NCBI GenBank assembly: GCA_021555075.1
Contig: JAKGBX010000002.1
Coordinates: 62,001 to 126,000, forward strand
Reading direction: 5' to 3'
DNA length: 64,000 nt
Source of the DNA: Rhodobacteraceae bacterium LMO-JJ12
GTDB taxonomy: Bacteria > Pseudomonadota > Alphaproteobacteria > Rhodobacterales > Rhodobacteraceae
Below are positions 20,462 through 27,640 of this stretch, in pieces. The notes below the pieces were generated by a model. The model was not told the origin of the DNA, made no database searches, and saw only the letters and a program-made list of their open reading frames with translations. The position numbers were made by a program, and so were the translations under genes. Position 1 is the first letter of the stretch. Every line of letters starts with the position of its first letter.

Positions 20462-21250
20462 TTATAGGTCGAACGTTGCGAAGACGGGCGCGTGGTCCGA
20501 GGGCTTTTCCCAGCCGCGCGCGGCGCGCAGGATACGGCTTGAGTGAGCGGCATTGGAGATATCGGGCGTGGCCCAGACATGATCGAGGCGGCGCCCTTTG
20601 TCGGCGGCGTCCCAATCGCGGGCGCGGTAGGACCACCAGGAATAGAGCTGTCCTTCGGGGATATCAGCGCGGGTAACATCGACCCAGCCGCCGGCATCCT
20701 GGGTTTCGGCCAGATGTTCGACTTCGATGGGGGTGTGCGAGACGATCTTGAGGAGTTTCTTGTGCGACCAGACGTCATCTTCGCGGGGCGCGATGTTGAG
20801 ATCGCCGACGAGGATGGATTTCTTGGGCTTCTCGGCATGGAACCAATCGCGCATCTCGGTCAGGTAATCGAGTTTTTGGCCGAATTTGATGTTTTTCTCG
20901 CGATCAGGGATATCGCCCCCGGCGGGGACATAGAAATTGTGGATTGTGACACCGTTTTCCAACCGCCCGGCAATGTGGCGGGCGTGGCCAAGCGAGGCGA
21001 AATCATGGTCTCCGGCTTCAACAATCGGCAAGCGCGACAGGATGGCGACGCCGTTGTAACCCTTCTGTCCACGCGCAACCATGTGGGAATAACCAAGCTC
21101 TGAAAACATCTCGCGTGGGATCTTGTCGACGGGGCTTTTGCATTCTTGCAGGCAGAGCACGTCGGGCGCTTCTTCTTGCAGGAGCTTGCAGACGATTGGT
21201 TCGCGCAGGCGCACCGAATTGATGTTCCAGGTGGCGATTGTGAAGGGCAT
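20462..21250 (-). CDS. xthA: Exodeoxyribonuclease III
   Basis: 262 residues. WNINSVRLR, LCLQECK and VGDLNIAPREDDVW are AP endonuclease/exonuclease III motifs, and the C-terminal SDHAPVFATF carries the catalytic Asp-His. It repairs abasic sites. AGGAGA lies 4 bases before the ATG. A hairpin with a U-run lies about 75 bases upstream on the same strand (see the candidate RNA at 21321). Confidence 0.93.
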   Translation of the reverse strand: MPFTIATWNINSVRLREPIVCKLLQEEAPDVLCLQECKSPVDKIPREMFSELGYSHMVARGQKGYNGVAILSRLPIVEAGDHDFASLGHARHIAGRLENGVTIHNFYVPAGGDIPDREKNIKFGQKLDYLTEMRDWFHAEKPKKSILVGDLNIAPREDDVWSHKKLLKIVSHTPIEVEHLAETQDAGGWVDVTRADIPEGQLYSWWSYRARDWDAADKGRRLDHVWATPDISNAAHSSRILRAARGWEKPSDHAPVFATFDL

Positions 21251-21320
21251 GATCTCTCCTGAATGGCGCGAACGCGGTCAGGCTATCTGTTGGGTGGAGA
21301 AGACACCAGCAACGAAATGG

Positions 21321-21470
21321 AAAAAGGCCTGAGGAACCCATGAAGGTTCTCAGGCCTTACCGAGTACCTTCGGGCAATCGCTACAAGCTAACGGTGGAGG
21401 CAAAACGTTGTTTTGCGATCTGTCACTGCTTACGCTACACTGGCTACACTGCTCGGCCCTGTCATAGTTC
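21321..21470 (-). ncRNA. Candidate small RNA or leader ending in an intrinsic terminator
   Basis: On the minus strand, AGGCCTGAGAACC (about 21357-21345) pairs with GGTTCCTCAGGCCT (21338-21325) with one bulged base, followed directly by TTTTT. No gene lies upstream on that strand that this could terminate, and xthA lies downstream. A second perfect hairpin GCAAAAC/GTTTTGC (21400-21416) and an unpaired CCTCCACC (a Shine-Dalgarno-complementary stretch) lie between. The 5' end is not determined; the transcript could instead be an attenuated xthA leader. Confidence 0.35.
21434..21451. repeat. Perfect 9-base tandem repeat upstream of the LytTR gene
   Basis: GCTACACTG occurs twice with no gap. It lies about 70-90 bases upstream of the preferred LytTR start, and inside the candidate minus-strand RNA region. 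LytTR proteins bind pairs of 9-base repeats, though usually further apart. Confidence 0.45.
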
Positions 21471-21523
21471 GAATGAAAACACAGCAAAACAAGCCCATTT
21501 GTCACGAACTGCGTATTGTTGCC

Positions 21524-22381
21524 ATGAACGGCTATGTCTTTCGTGCGACGCTGAACGATGCCTTGCAGGTATTGCGCTCCAGACTATTCCAGGGATCACT
21601 AATCGCGTTTGGAATCCTGATTGCGTTGGTCAATCCGGTGCTGTTCGGGGTCACGTTGCCCTTGGGGTGGCGGCCGGTGTTCTGGGTTCTCAATTGCAGT
21701 TTGTCCACGGCGGTGTGGATAGCGCAGTTCCAGTTTTGCAATAGTTTGATGCGCTTTGCGCAGCGCGATTTCGTCGTGCCGTCGGGGTTGTTTCATGCGG
21801 TGGCCGTCGTTGTGCTGATCTGGGTCAACTATGTTGTGTTTGTGTATTGGCTTGAGTTTCCCGAGTTGGAAACGATCACGATATGGGGCGAGATCCTGCG
21901 CTTTACGCTGATTGCGGTGGTTTTCGAGTTGATGATGGTGATCTTCATCCTGCCCAAATTTCCGCAGATTCGACGGGTGCAGTGGAACGGTGAGGAGATC
22001 GAGGATGGGTCGCTTTCGGCGGACGGTGTTGTGCGATCATCTGATGCGGGGACGTCACCGGAGCTGGAAGTGCAGGATCGCCAGATCGCGCTTGAGGGGC
22101 TGCTCTATCTGAAATCGGTTGAGCATTATGTTGAGTTTGTCTTTCATGAGGGACGAGAGCTTTTGCGGGCTGCGTTACGCGATCTGACAGAACAGCTTGG
22201 GCCGGAACACGGCATACAAACACATCGTTCTTATTGGGTGCGCCGCCAGGCGATTGACGGGCTGATCCGCCAAAACGGCCATCGGTTCCTCCGACTGAAG
22301 GACGGCACGGATATTCCGGTGTCGCGGACGCGGCGCAAGGAGGTGAGCGAGTGGATGCAGCGTTTTGGACCGGATTCGTAA
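21524..22381 (+). CDS. Membrane-bound LytTR-domain DNA-binding regulator
   Basis: 285 residues from MNGYVFRATLN. Four hydrophobic segments (around SLIAFGILIALVNPV, FWVLNCSLSTAVWIAQF, VAVVVLIWVNYVVFVYW, LIAVVFELMMVIFIL) precede a C-terminal LytTR domain (YLKSVEHYVEF to VSRTRRKEVSEW). It is therefore a one-component transcription factor tethered to the inner membrane. An in-frame ATG at 21473 would add 17 residues; neither start has a strong ribosome binding site. The signal sensed is unknown. Confidence 0.82.
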   Translation: MNGYVFRATLNDALQVLRSRLFQGSLIAFGILIALVNPVLFGVTLPLGWRPVFWVLNCSLSTAVWIAQFQFCNSLMRFAQRDFVVPSGLFHAVAVVVLIWVNYVVFVYWLEFPELETITIWGEILRFTLIAVVFELMMVIFILPKFPQIRRVQWNGEEIEDGSLSADGVVRSSDAGTSPELEVQDRQIALEGLLYLKSVEHYVEFVFHEGRELLRAALRDLTEQLGPEHGIQTHRSYWVRRQAIDGLIRQNGHRFLRLKDGTDIPVSRTRRKEVSEWMQRFGPDS

Positions 22382-22394
22382 TGGGTTTGGCCCC

Positions 22395-22420
22395 AAAAAA
22401 AAGCCCGGGCAAGCCCGGGC
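22395..22420 (-). terminator. Strong intrinsic terminator
   Basis: Two copies of GCCCGGGC (22403-22410, 22413-22420) form an 8-base all-GC stem. On the minus strand it is followed by eight T residues (22402-22395). It ends the candidate small RNA and/or the response regulator transcript. Confidence 0.8.
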
Positions 22421-22470
22421 CAAGTCCAACAGGGAGGTGCATGTGATAACCCGCACATGCAACGGGATGG
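22395..22470 (-). ncRNA. Candidate FNR-activated small RNA of about 75 nt
   Basis: Predicted 5' end near 22470 from a -10 element, 3' end at the U-run of a strong terminator. The RNA would contain a hairpin GCATGTG/CACATGC (7-base stem, 8-base loop, about 22460-22439), then a single-stranded ACCTCCCTG, complementary to ribosome binding sites, then the terminator. It begins about 85 bases after the stop of the response regulator gene and converges on the LytTR gene. The architecture resembles oxygen-regulated small RNAs, but no known family was recognised. Confidence 0.5.
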
Positions 22471-22476
22471 GTGAAC

Positions 22477-22516
22477 TCTATATCTTCCTTCACAATACAA
22501 CTTTGATCTGTCTCAA
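22477..22516 (-). promoter_or_regulatory. FNR/FnrL-type box and -10 element
   Basis: Minus strand: TTGAG-ACAG-ATCAA (22516-22503), nine of ten positions of the FNR consensus TTGAT-N4-ATCAA. Twenty bases downstream lies TATAGA (22482-22477). The box centre is about 40 bases before the predicted start, the position used in class II FNR activation. Confidence 0.5.
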
Positions 22517-22520
22517 ACGA

Positions 22521-22536
22521 GTATGGAATTCCATAC
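22521..22536. promoter_or_regulatory. 16-base perfect palindrome upstream of the FNR-type box
   Basis: GTATGGAATTCCATAC is a perfect palindrome, centred about 59 bases upstream of the predicted small RNA start and 20 bases after the response regulator stop. It may be a second regulator site. Confidence 0.4.
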
Positions 22537-22555
22537 AACGCATATGTTGTGACAT

Positions 22556-23242
22556 TTAGGCCATGAGACGGTAGCCGCCTGACTCTGTTACCAGCAGGCG
22601 GGCTTGTGAGGGATCGGGCTCGATTTTCTGGCGCAGGCGATAAATGTGGGTTTCCAGCGTGTGGGTTGTGACACCCGCATTGTAGCCCCACACTTCGTGC
22701 AAGAGTACATCGCGCGCCACCACGCCTTCGGATGAGCGATAGAGAAACTTGAGGATATTGGTTTCTTTCTCGGTCAGCCGGATTTTGCGCTCGTCCTCGG
22801 TCAGCAGCATTTTCATGGCCGGTTTGAAGGTATAGGGACCAAGCGAAAAGACGGCATCTTCGGACTGTTCATGCTGACGCAACTGGGCGCGGATGCGGGC
22901 AAGCAGCACGGGGAATTTGAACGGTTTAGTCACATAATCATTGGCGCCTGCATCGAGGCCGAGAATGGTGTCGGAATCGCTGTCATGGCCGGTGAGCATG
23001 AGAATCGGAGATTTGACACCCTGCTTGCGCATCAGACGGCAAAGTTCGCGCCCGTCGGTATCGGGCAGGCCGACATCGAGAATGACCAGATCATAGATTG
23101 CTTCCTTGGCCCGAGTCATTGCTTCGGCACCATTGGCGGCTTCGAAAACGTCGAAGTCTTCTGTCATGACGAGCTGTTCGCTGAGCGCCTCGCGCAGGTC
23201 TTCATCGTCATCGACGAGTAGTATCTTCTTGAGCTGTGCCAT
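22556..23242 (-). CDS. OmpR/PhoB-family response regulator (CenR-like)
   Basis: 228 residues. The receiver domain has Asp11/Asp12, phosphoacceptor Asp56 (VILDVGLPD), Thr84 and Lys106 (VTKPF). The C-terminal winged helix ends LETHIYRLRQKIEPDP. LDAGANDYVTKPFKFPVLLA and IRLTEKETNILKFLYR resemble CenR, the envelope-homeostasis regulator of Caulobacter and Rhodobacter; this is from memory of the family. No histidine kinase is adjacent, as for cenR in other genomes. Confidence 0.85.
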   Translation of the reverse strand: MAQLKKILLVDDDEDLREALSEQLVMTEDFDVFEAANGAEAMTRAKEAIYDLVILDVGLPDTDGRELCRLMRKQGVKSPILMLTGHDSDSDTILGLDAGANDYVTKPFKFPVLLARIRAQLRQHEQSEDAVFSLGPYTFKPAMKMLLTEDERKIRLTEKETNILKFLYRSSEGVVARDVLLHEVWGYNAGVTTHTLETHIYRLRQKIEPDPSQARLLVTESGGYRLMA

Positions 23243-23383
23243 TTTTTCGGCCTCCTCATTGGCGTTAGCAACAGATGAGGTGGAGAGGCTGCGACAGCAA
23301 GATATGCTGCAATTCCCTCACGGCCTCGTGTAAAGGGGACGGCGAATGTTTCAAAATGCGCCGTTCAGATATAGGAAGACTAC

Positions 23384-24478
23384 ATGAGTTTTGCCCCGGA
23401 TATTACAGAAACGCTGGCTCGTGCGCATGCTGATTTGCGTATGGGTGTGCCTGTTGTGTTGATCGGAGCGCAGGGCGAGGCGGTTCTGATGCTGGCGGCT
23501 GAGACACTTGATGCGCAGCGGCTCGCTGACCTTCGGGCGATGGGCGGGGAACCTCATCTGGCGATTACGGCGCGGCGGGCAGAGACTCTAAAGGCGCGCG
23601 CCTATGATGGCGCTCTGGCGCGGATAGCTTTGCCTTTGGATGCGGGGCTTTCTTGGGTGTTGGCTGTGGCTGATCCGGCGGATGATCTCAAGGCACCCAT
23701 GAAGGGGCCACTTCAAGCGGCACGGGGCGGCGATGTGACGCTTCACCGGTTGGCGATTCGGCTGACCAAGACGGCGCGGCTCTTGCCTGCGGCTCTGGTT
23801 ATGGAATTGAGCAACGCGCGAGAATTCGCGGCTGAGAACAATCTGACGCTTGTAAGTGAGGCTCTGGCCGGTCCGGTGCTGGAAGCGTCTGCGGAGTTGC
23901 ACCCGGTCGTGGCGGCGCGTCTGCCGATGGCGGCGGCAGAGGCGGGGCGGCTGCATATTTTTCGGCCCGAGGATGGCGGCGAGGAGCATTATGCAATCGA
24001 AATCGGGCGACCTTCGCGGGATATGCCGGTTCTTGCGCGGTTGCATTCGGCCTGTTTCACCGGCGATGTGCTTGGCTCGCTCAAATGCGATTGTGGGCCA
24101 CAACTGCGCGGCGCCCTGGCGCAAATGGGGGCGGAGGGTGAAGGCGTGCTGCTCTACCTCAACCAAGAGGGGCGCGGTATCGGGCTTGCCAACAAGATGC
24201 GGGCATATTCCTTGCAGGATCAGGGGTTTGATACAGTCGAGGCCAATCATCGTCTGGGCTTTGAGGATGATGAGCGCGATTTTCGCATTGGGGCGCAGAT
24301 TTTGCAGTCGATGGGATTTAGCGCGGTTCGGCTTTTGACCAACAATCCGCGCAAGATCGCGATGATGCAGGCGCATGGCGTGGACGTGGTTGAGCGTGTA
24401 CCATTGAAGGTGGGTGAGAGTGAGCATAACCGCGCCTATCTTGCGACCAAGGCCGCGAAATCCGGGCATTTGCTGTGA
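23384..24478 (+). CDS. ribA: GTP cyclohydrolase II with RibB-like N-terminal domain
   Basis: 364 residues. The C-terminal half is a complete RibA: zinc ligands Cys224, Cys235 and Cys237 ([14 protein letters not shown]) and QEGRGIGL. It converts GTP to the first riboflavin intermediate. The N-terminal ~170 residues resemble dihydroxybutanone phosphate synthase ([11 protein letters not shown]) but lack its acidic DDExRENE active site, so that domain is probably inactive. GTGA overlap with the next gene indicates coupling. Confidence 0.88.
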   Translation: MSFAPDITETLARAHADLRMGVPVVLIGAQGEAVLMLAAETLDAQRLADLRAMGGEPHLAITARRAETLKARAYDGALARIALPLDAGLSWVLAVADPADDLKAPMKGPLQAARGGDVTLHRLAIRLTKTARLLPAALVMELSNAREFAAENNLTLVSEALAGPVLEASAELHPVVAARLPMAAAEAGRLHIFRPEDGGEEHYAIEIGRPSRDMPVLARLHSACFTGDVLGSLKCDCGPQLRGALAQMGAEGEGVLLYLNQEGRGIGLANKMRAYSLQDQGFDTVEANHRLGFEDDERDFRIGAQILQSMGFSAVRLLTNNPRKIAMMQAHGVDVVERVPLKVGESEHNRAYLATKAAKSGHLL

Positions 24479-24999
24479 CGCTGGCTGGTGCTGCTAACCG
24501 CGATTTGGTTCTGACGCGACGTGGTGTGCGATTTGCGGGGCGGTATTTGCCCTGCTCGATCGGTAGGGGGGGCGTGCGGGCCGACAAGCGTGAAGGGGAC
24601 GGCGCCACGCCTGTTGGTGCGCACCAAATTGTTGCGGTGCTTTATCGTCCTGACCGGCTTGCGCAGCCGAATGCCTGGGCCAAGGCGATCAGACCGGGAG
24701 ATCTGTGGTCGGATGCGAGCAGCGAGGCTGGGTATAATCAGATGGTGCGGGCGCCCTATGGGCATAGTCATGAGGTGCTGCGGCGGGCCGATCCGCTTTA
24801 TGACATTGTGCTGGTGACCGATTGGAATTGGCCGAATGCCGAAGCGGGCAAAGGGTCGGCCATATTTCTACATCAGTGGCGGCGGCCCGGTTATCCCACG
24901 GAAGGCTGCGTGGCGTTTGCGCGCAGTGATCTAATATGGCTTGCAGAGAGATTACACGCTGGGGCTCGGTTGATCGTGCCGGAGGCGCTGGCGGGGTAG
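24475..24999 (+). CDS. L,D-transpeptidase (YkuD) family protein
   Basis: 174 residues starting at a GTG that overlaps the ribA stop. The YkuD active site is seen as [18 protein letters not shown], with His133 and nucleophile Cys145. No signal peptide is visible, unusual for an enzyme that crosslinks peptidoglycan, so it may be a cytoplasmic or differently exported member of the DUF/YkuD group. Confidence 0.82.
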   Translation: MTLAGAANRDLVLTRRGVRFAGRYLPCSIGRGGVRADKREGDGATPVGAHQIVAVLYRPDRLAQPNAWAKAIRPGDLWSDASSEAGYNQMVRAPYGHSHEVLRRADPLYDIVLVTDWNWPNAEAGKGSAIFLHQWRRPGYPTEGCVAFARSDLIWLAERLHAGARLIVPEALAG

Positions 25000-25001
25000 A
25001 A

Positions 25002-25655
25002 TCAGGCGGGCACGCGATCGCCAAAAATGGCTGATCCGACGCGTATATGCGTAGCGCCAAGGGCGATGGCGCGTTCGAAATCACCGCTCATGCCCATTGA
25101 GAGACCAGTGAGGCCATTGCGGGCTGCGATTTTTGCCAACAGGGCAAAATGCAGGCTGGGTTCCTCATCGGCGGGGGGGATGCACATCAGACCTTCGATT
25201 GGCAAATCCATGCCTTGGCATTCAGCGATGAATGAATCTGCATCGGCGGGCAGGATGCCGGCTTTTTGCGGCTCTTCGCCGGTGTTGACCTGAATGAAGA
25301 GGGTGGGGCAATGGCCATCTTCTTGGGCAATGCGGGCGATGCTTTTGGCGAGTTTGGGGCGATCGACAGAATGGATTGCCTGGAAAAGCTCGAACGCAGC
25401 CCGTGTCTTGTTGGTTTGCAGCGGTCCGATCAGGTGGACTTGGGTATCGGGGAATGATTCGCGGAAGGCGGGCCATTTTCCGGCGGCTTCCTGCACCCGG
25501 TTTTCGCCAAAAAGGCGATGACCCTGCTCCAGAACGGAACGCACGCGAGATTCGGGCTGAACCTTGGATACGGCGATCAGCTTGACCGAGCCGGGCGCGC
25601 GGTCTGCGTCAGCTTCGGCTTTGGCGATTCGGGTCTGGATTTCGGTAAGCGACAT
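25002..25655 (-). CDS. YggS-family PLP homeostasis protein (PLPBP)
   Basis: 217 residues. KLIAVSKVQP (Lys31 binds PLP), HLIGPLQTNK, and GLSMGMSGDFERAIALGATHIRVG are signatures of YggS/PROSC. It buffers pyridoxal phosphate rather than catalysing a reaction. Convergent with the YkuD gene, stop to stop 2 bases apart. Confidence 0.93.
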   Translation of the reverse strand: MSLTEIQTRIAKAEADADRAPGSVKLIAVSKVQPESRVRSVLEQGHRLFGENRVQEAAGKWPAFRESFPDTQVHLIGPLQTNKTRAAFELFQAIHSVDRPKLAKSIARIAQEDGHCPTLFIQVNTGEEPQKAGILPADADSFIAECQGMDLPIEGLMCIPPADEEPSLHFALLAKIAARNGLTGLSMGMSGDFERAIALGATHIRVGSAIFGDRVPA

Positions 25656-25716
25656 GGGCGGTCCTGTTTGATGGGTCGAGCGGAATGAACATCATCAGGG
25701 AACCAAAGAACAGGGC

Positions 25717-25749
25717 AAAAGAAAAGGGCAGGTCAAATGACCTGCCCTT
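25717..25749 (-). terminator. Intrinsic terminator of the porin gene
   Basis: AAGGGCAGGTCA (25724-25735) and TGACCTGCCCTT (25738-25749) form a perfect 12-base stem, followed on the minus strand by TTTTCTTTTG. It lies 26 bases after the porin stop. Confidence 0.85.
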
Positions 25750-25775
25750 CCTTATTGGATCGTTCGACTTCTGAA

Positions 25776-26717
25776 TTAGAAGTTGAAGCGGATACCCATG
25801 TCATACATGGTCACGCCACCGGTAGCATTGGTGTCGTCACGTGCAACACCAGCTTCGAGCGATGCACCACCGCCGAGGCTGTGCGAAACAGCCAGACCGT
25901 AGGTTTCGCCGCCAGCAACGCCATCTTCCGAGGTGACAAATACGTCAACGCGGGTTGCCGCGCCTACGTCGATGTTACCATAGAGGCCGAATTTGCCGAT
26001 GCCGTCGTTGTCAGCATATGCCAAGCCGATGTTTGCCGGGCCGATTTTGCCGCCAACGGTCAGAACAACTTTGTCACCACCAACCCATGCAGCGTCTTGG
26101 TAAGCAGCTGCAACGGTCCAGTCGTTGAACTTGTAGTTCAGTTGCAGAGCGGTCAGTTCGCCTACGCCGTTACCGGTGTGCGACAGGTGAGCACCGAAGT
26201 CGCCAGCCGAATACATGATTTCAACGCCATTACCGCGAACAGCACCGCCGCCGAGGCCGCCGTTACCTTTGGACGAGTAAGCGTCCCAACCCCAGTAGCC
26301 TTGGCCTTGGGTGTTGGTCACGAGGTTCGAGAAGCCGAGACCCGAGAGGCCGATACCAGCCGATTGAGTGCTCATGTAGAGGCCAGGCATTGCTTCGATG
26401 GCGCCGATGATGTTGCCAACACCGAGTTGGAAGCCGCCGGCTGCTGCGTAGAAACGCACGCCGTTGAAGCCACCGGGGCCGCCGTTAACGACGCCGCCGT
26501 TGAACGAGTCTTGCTCGTGGCGAAGACGCGCACCAAATTTCAGACCATTGTCTGCTTCGGTGGACATATCGATTTGCAGGCGAAGACGGCTGTAAACGCC
26601 GGATGTGGCGCCGTTGTCCATTGCGCCGAAACGGCCATAGCCGCTGAACGACACGTCAGCTGCGGCGACACTTGCAGTGGCGACGAGAGCGGTCGTTGCG
26701 AAGAGAATCTTTTTCAT
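25776..26717 (-). CDS. Outer-membrane porin (rhodobacterial type)
   Basis: 313 residues beginning MKKILFATTALVATASVAAA, a signal peptide cleaved before ADVSFSGYGRFG. The mature part is Gly- and aromatic-rich with alternating beta strands and ends in an aromatic residue (GIRFNF), the outer-membrane assembly signal. It forms a trimeric diffusion pore by family analogy. The frame runs upstream to 26945, but only the internal Met gives a signal peptide. Confidence 0.92.
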   Translation of the reverse strand: MKKILFATTALVATASVAAADVSFSGYGRFGAMDNGATSGVYSRLRLQIDMSTEADNGLKFGARLRHEQDSFNGGVVNGGPGGFNGVRFYAAAGGFQLGVGNIIGAIEAMPGLYMSTQSAGIGLSGLGFSNLVTNTQGQGYWGWDAYSSKGNGGLGGGAVRGNGVEIMYSAGDFGAHLSHTGNGVGELTALQLNYKFNDWTVAAAYQDAAWVGGDKVVLTVGGKIGPANIGLAYADNDGIGKFGLYGNIDVGAATRVDVFVTSEDGVAGGETYGLAVSHSLGGGASLEAGVARDDTNATGGVTMYDMGIRFNF

Positions 26718-27031
26718 GTGTTTTCCCTCGGTTTTCCAGTCATGCGCCCAAAACGGGGAATCCGTAGTGGGTATAGGCCACTCTCTCGCTCCAAACGGGG
26801 GGGCATTGCAAGTCTGGCAGGTGGGCCATGCGCATAGGGGGGTGAAATTGGTGCAGCAATGCCACAGTTTCGACGTGCCCCTATGCAGTAAAGTGTTCGC
26901 AGCCCTGAAAACCGCAATTTGCACGGGATCAAAGAGGTTTATCATAGGTCGATGGCGCGCGCGATAAAACCTTGCTCCTATCGCATCGCTTGGGTAGGAG
27001 AGTATCAGAAGGGCAGGACCGGGGCAAAAAC
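26718..27031. other. Divergent promoter region between porin and DUF3576 genes
   Basis: About 314 bases with no supported gene. It must hold both promoters. A G-run (GGGGGGG near 26800) and a short inverted repeat CTCCTA/TAGGAG (about 26971-26996) in front of the DUF3576 gene are visible. I could not assign -35/-10 elements with confidence. Confidence 0.4.
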
Positions 27032-27562
27032 ATGCAAACCTTGAACGCTTTCAAACTTCTGGCCGCTGGGCTGGTCGCGTTTACGCTGGCATCTTGTGGT
27101 GGCAGCGGGATGGGCTCGTTAGGACAGGTCGGCTTTGGCGGCGCGCGTGATGCCGTCGATTCCGAGGATGACGAGGGCGCGCCGGTTATCGAAGGTCGCG
27201 GTGGGATGAGCCAGGTTGGCCAGACCTCGATCTTTGATCTCTTCAAGCGCAAAGATACCGGCACGACTGTCAAAGTGAACCGTTACTTGTGGAACGCGTC
27301 GCTTGATGTGCTGAACTTCCTTCCGGTGCAAAGCATTGATCCGTTCACTGGTGTGATCGTGATGGGCTATGGCACGCCGCCGGGTGGTGGGCGGGCATAT
27401 CGTGCGACGGTCTATATCAAAGACCCGGCGCTGGATGCGCGCTCGCTCAATGTCGCGATTGCCACGCGGGGCGGGCCAGTGGCCGCCGGAACACAGCGCG
27501 CCGTGGAAGACGCAATTCTGAACCGCGCACGTCAGATGCGGATCAGCGACAAGAGATTCTGA
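27032..27562 (+). CDS. DUF3576-family lipoprotein
   Basis: 176 residues. A signal sequence ends at the lipobox TLAS-C (Cys22). The body contains LFKRKDTGTTVKVNRYLWNA, FTGVIVMGYG and GGPVAAGTQRAVEDAILNRA, typical of DUF3576, a conserved alphaproteobacterial lipoprotein of unknown function. An upstream in-frame start at 26972 gives no signal peptide. Confidence 0.85.
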   Translation: MQTLNAFKLLAAGLVAFTLASCGGSGMGSLGQVGFGGARDAVDSEDDEGAPVIEGRGGMSQVGQTSIFDLFKRKDTGTTVKVNRYLWNASLDVLNFLPVQSIDPFTGVIVMGYGTPPGGGRAYRATVYIKDPALDARSLNVAIATRGGPVAAGTQRAVEDAILNRARQMRISDKRF

Positions 27563-27568
27563 GCCCGT

Positions 27569-27595
27569 AGGCAGAGCGTTTCTGCCTAAACGCTC
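27569..27595. terminator. Two mutually exclusive hairpins after the DUF3576 gene
   Basis: AGGCAGA/TCTGCCT (27569-27575, 27581-27587) and GAGCGTTT/AAACGCTC (27574-27581, 27588-27595) overlap, so only one can form at a time. They lie between the convergent DUF3576 and glycosyltransferase genes and probably mark the transcript ends; no U-run follows. Confidence 0.4.
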
Positions 27596-27640
27596 CAGGC
27601 AGGAGAACCGGCAAGATAGGCAGAATGCCCATCCCCCGGA

